The notes under the pieces were generated by a model. The model had not been told where the DNA came from. It saw nothing but the letters and a program-made list of their open reading frames with translations, and did not search any database. Positions 62,398 to 64,000 of a DNA stretch of 64,000 nucleotides are shown here, piece after piece. Where the stretch lies: contig NZ_CP059557.1 in assembly GCF_022828475.1 (NCBI RefSeq), positions 496,001 to 560,000 of the forward strand, in the 5' to 3' direction. The position numbers and the translations under genes are program-made. The stretch is from Saccharopolyspora gloriosae (GTDB lineage: Bacteria; Actinomycetota; Actinomycetes; Mycobacteriales; Pseudonocardiaceae). Each line of letters opens with the position of its first letter. Positions within the stretch are counted from its first letter, which is position 1.

Positions 62398-63684
62398 GTG
62401 GACCAGCACACCAGCGCTACGGAAAACCGGCGGTCGTGGCGGAAATTGCTCGGCAAGATCGTGCTCGACACCCGGCCGCTGGGATTCCCGGCGTACCGGC
62501 GGCTGTGGACCTCCAGCATCGTCACGTCGGTCGGTGCCCAGTTCAGTGCCGTCGCCGTGCCCAAGCAGCTCTACGACCTCACCGGGAACTCCGCCTACGT
62601 CGGGCTCGCCGGGATCTTCGGACTGGTGCCGCTGCTGGTGTTCGGGCTCTGGGGCGGTGCCGTCGCCGACACCGTGGACCGCCGGAAGCTGCTGCTGGTC
62701 ACCAACAGCGGCCTCGCCGCGACCGCGACTCTGCTGTGGCTGGTGGCCGCCGGCGGCGTCGGCTCGGTGTGGCTGGTGCTGGTGCTGTTCGCGTTGCAGC
62801 AAACCTGTTTCGCGGTGAACATGCCTGCCCGCAGCGCCGCCATCGCCCGGATCATCCCCGCGCCGCTGCTGCCGTCGGCGCAGGCGCTCAGTTCCACCGT
62901 GTTCCAGCTCGGATCCGTCGTCGGGCCGCTGCTGGCCGGTGTGCTGCTGCCACTGCTCGGACTGTCGGTGCTGTACCTGGTGGACGCGCTCGCGCTCACC
63001 GTCGCGGTGTGGGCGGTGTTCCGGTTGCCCGCGATGCCGCCGCAGGCCGGGGCGCCGACGAAGGCCGGGCTGCGGTCGGTCATCGACGGATTCCGCTACC
63101 TCGCAACGCATCCCGTGCTGCTCGCGTCGTTCCTGATGGACATCATCGCGATGGTGTTCGGCATGCCGCGAGCCCTGTTCCCCGAACTCGCCGAACGGGT
63201 CTACGGCGACCCGGCGGGCGGCGGCGTGGCGCTGGGCCTGCTCTACGCGGCGATCCCGTTGGGCGCCTTCGTGTTCGGCGTGCTGTCCGGCTGGCTGCAC
63301 CGCATCGTGCGCCACGGTGTCGGTGTCACCATCGGCGTCATCGTCTGGGGCGTGGCGATCATCGGTTTCGGGCTGTCGGACTCGTTGTGGCTCGGCGTCG
63401 TGTTCCTCGCCATCGGCGGCGGCGCGGACCTGGTGAGCATGGTCTACCGGAGCTCGATGCTGCAGGCCGCCGCGACCGATGAGATGCGCGGCCGCATCCA
63501 GGGCGTGTTCACCGTCGTCGTCGCGGGCGGACCGCGGCTCGCGGACGTGCTGCACGGCAGCGGTGGCGCCGCGATCGGCGCGCAGACCACGATCGCCGCG
63601 GGCGGAGTGCTCGTCGTGGTGTGCGCAGTGGCAGCCGTCCTGCTGTTCCCGGCGTTCTGGCGCTACCGCGCTCCGACCGCCTAG
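62398..63684 (+). CDS. MFS exporter, EntS-like
   Basis: Membrane transporter of 428 aa with 12 helices. Segments such as FPAYRRLWTSSIVTSVGAQF, GGAVADTVDRRKLLLVTNSG (motif A) and VYRSSMLQAAATDEMRGRIQ resemble the enterobactin exporter family. The substrate is unknown and there is no siderophore cluster here. GTG 62398 follows TAGGCT (62384-62389) with 8 nt between, so it may be leaderless. Codirectional with pdxH but 109 nt away. Confidence 0.9.
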   Translation: MDQHTSATENRRSWRKLLGKIVLDTRPLGFPAYRRLWTSSIVTSVGAQFSAVAVPKQLYDLTGNSAYVGLAGIFGLVPLLVFGLWGGAVADTVDRRKLLLVTNSGLAATATLLWLVAAGGVGSVWLVLVLFALQQTCFAVNMPARSAAIARIIPAPLLPSAQALSSTVFQLGSVVGPLLAGVLLPLLGLSVLYLVDALALTVAVWAVFRLPAMPPQAGAPTKAGLRSVIDGFRYLATHPVLLASFLMDIIAMVFGMPRALFPELAERVYGDPAGGGVALGLLYAAIPLGAFVFGVLSGWLHRIVRHGVGVTIGVIVWGVAIIGFGLSDSLWLGVVFLAIGGGADLVSMVYRSSMLQAAATDEMRGRIQGVFTVVVAGGPRLADVLHGSGGAAIGAQTTIAAGGVLVVVCAVAAVLLFPAFWRYRAPTA

Positions 63685-63711
63685 GGGCGGCCTGCGGAGG
63701 TGTCCGTTTCA

Positions 63712-63795
63712 GCGGGGCGTCAGTGAGCCGCTCGCTGCGGGATCTTTTTCCGAGTGGCTTCGCGAGTCCTCGCGGGAGGCTCACTGAGAACCCGC
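63712..63795 (+). repeat. Dispersed hairpin element, copy G
   Basis: Arms GTCAGTGAGCCGCTCGC (63719-63735) and GCGGGAGGCTCACTGAG (63772-63788) pair at 14 of 17 positions, one of the rest a wobble, with a 36-nt loop. The 3' flank AACCCGC is intact and is followed by GGCTTCGCCGCTGAC. The remaining bases to 64000 hold no gene I can support. Confidence 0.8.
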
Positions 63796-64000
63796 CGGTT
63801 GTTCGCTTGGGCCGGCTTCGCCGCTGACAAGACACGGATCGAAAGATCGGTCTGCAGAGGCTCCCGGCTGTCGCGATCTCACCGGATCGGTGCAGTGATC
63901 GGGCGGTGGTGCGGGAGCCGGTGACGGTCTGGTGTCGATCGGGGGCGGAACTATGCCGATCGGGTTCCGTTCAGGTCACCGCGAGGCGTGAAAAGCGCAG

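Overview
This is a high-GC actinomycete chromosome segment, most likely from the Pseudonocardiales and probably Saccharopolyspora-like. The grounds are about 70% GC, many GTG starts, a CvnA-D conservon, two XRE/DUF397 loci, EspG/WXG type VII secretion accessory genes, SepH, an Rpf with a c-di-AMP leader, and DUF2530/DUF2537/DUF2771/DUF3027 genes. From memory of M. tuberculosis H37Rv gene order, the backbone is collinear with about Rv0862c-Rv0889c: helicase-associated protein, small protein, moaC, mog/moaE, rpfA, moaD, moaA, YccF, cspB, DUF2771, MFS, DUF3027, DUF2530, MarR, TrmH, DUF2537, SepH, serC and citA. Accessory blocks interrupt it.

Layout. 1-5145: conservon (sensor kinase, roadblock, DUF742, GTPase). 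5191-6980: DUF397 plus XRE regulator and divergent small genes. 7136-9582: a small type VII secretion substrate block with a possible effector and a membrane partner. 9583-13938: helicase-associated/WYL protein, a small conserved protein and malic enzyme. 14206-22529: molybdenum cofactor synthesis (moaC, a mog-moaE fusion, moaD, moaA), rpf behind a c-di-AMP riboswitch, and mop regulator-modABC. 22526-29790: HAD phosphatases, YccF, PhzF, cupin, acyl-CoA ligase, R2lox and a cold-shock protein. 30359-37482: DUF2771 lipoprotein, MFS, glutaminyl cyclotransferase, DUF3027 and a sacsin-like ATPase. 37553-39268: a second XRE/DUF397 locus. 39392-43970: a proline-rich membrane protein and an EspG/ESX/DUF3558/PPE-like cluster. 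44056-53189: DUF2530, NCS2 permease, MarR-MFS pair, superoxide dismutase, GCS2 ligase, aldo/keto reductase and Bcr/CflA transporter. 53533-63684: rRNA methyltransferase, DUF2537, DUF1348, SepH, SerC, SEC-C protein, citrate synthase, PdxH and MFS.

The strongest feature not explained by genes is a family of seven intergenic inverted repeats (about 80-115 bp). Their 17-nt arms differ between copies but change in compensating pairs, so the hairpin is kept while its sequence drifts. Two copies sit beside GC-rich tandem arrays in the same relative orientation. Other non-coding signals are a near-perfect IdeR/DtxR iron box with no obvious target gene, a cluster of DnaA-box-like 9-mers, and tandem 64-bp terminator-like hairpins.

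Four genes (DUF742, the type VII effector candidate, a HAD phosphatase and the acyl-CoA ligase) are each broken by loss of one base in a G or C run. This looks more like systematic sequencing error than real decay. No tRNA, rRNA, CRISPR array, insertion sequence or prophage was recognised.
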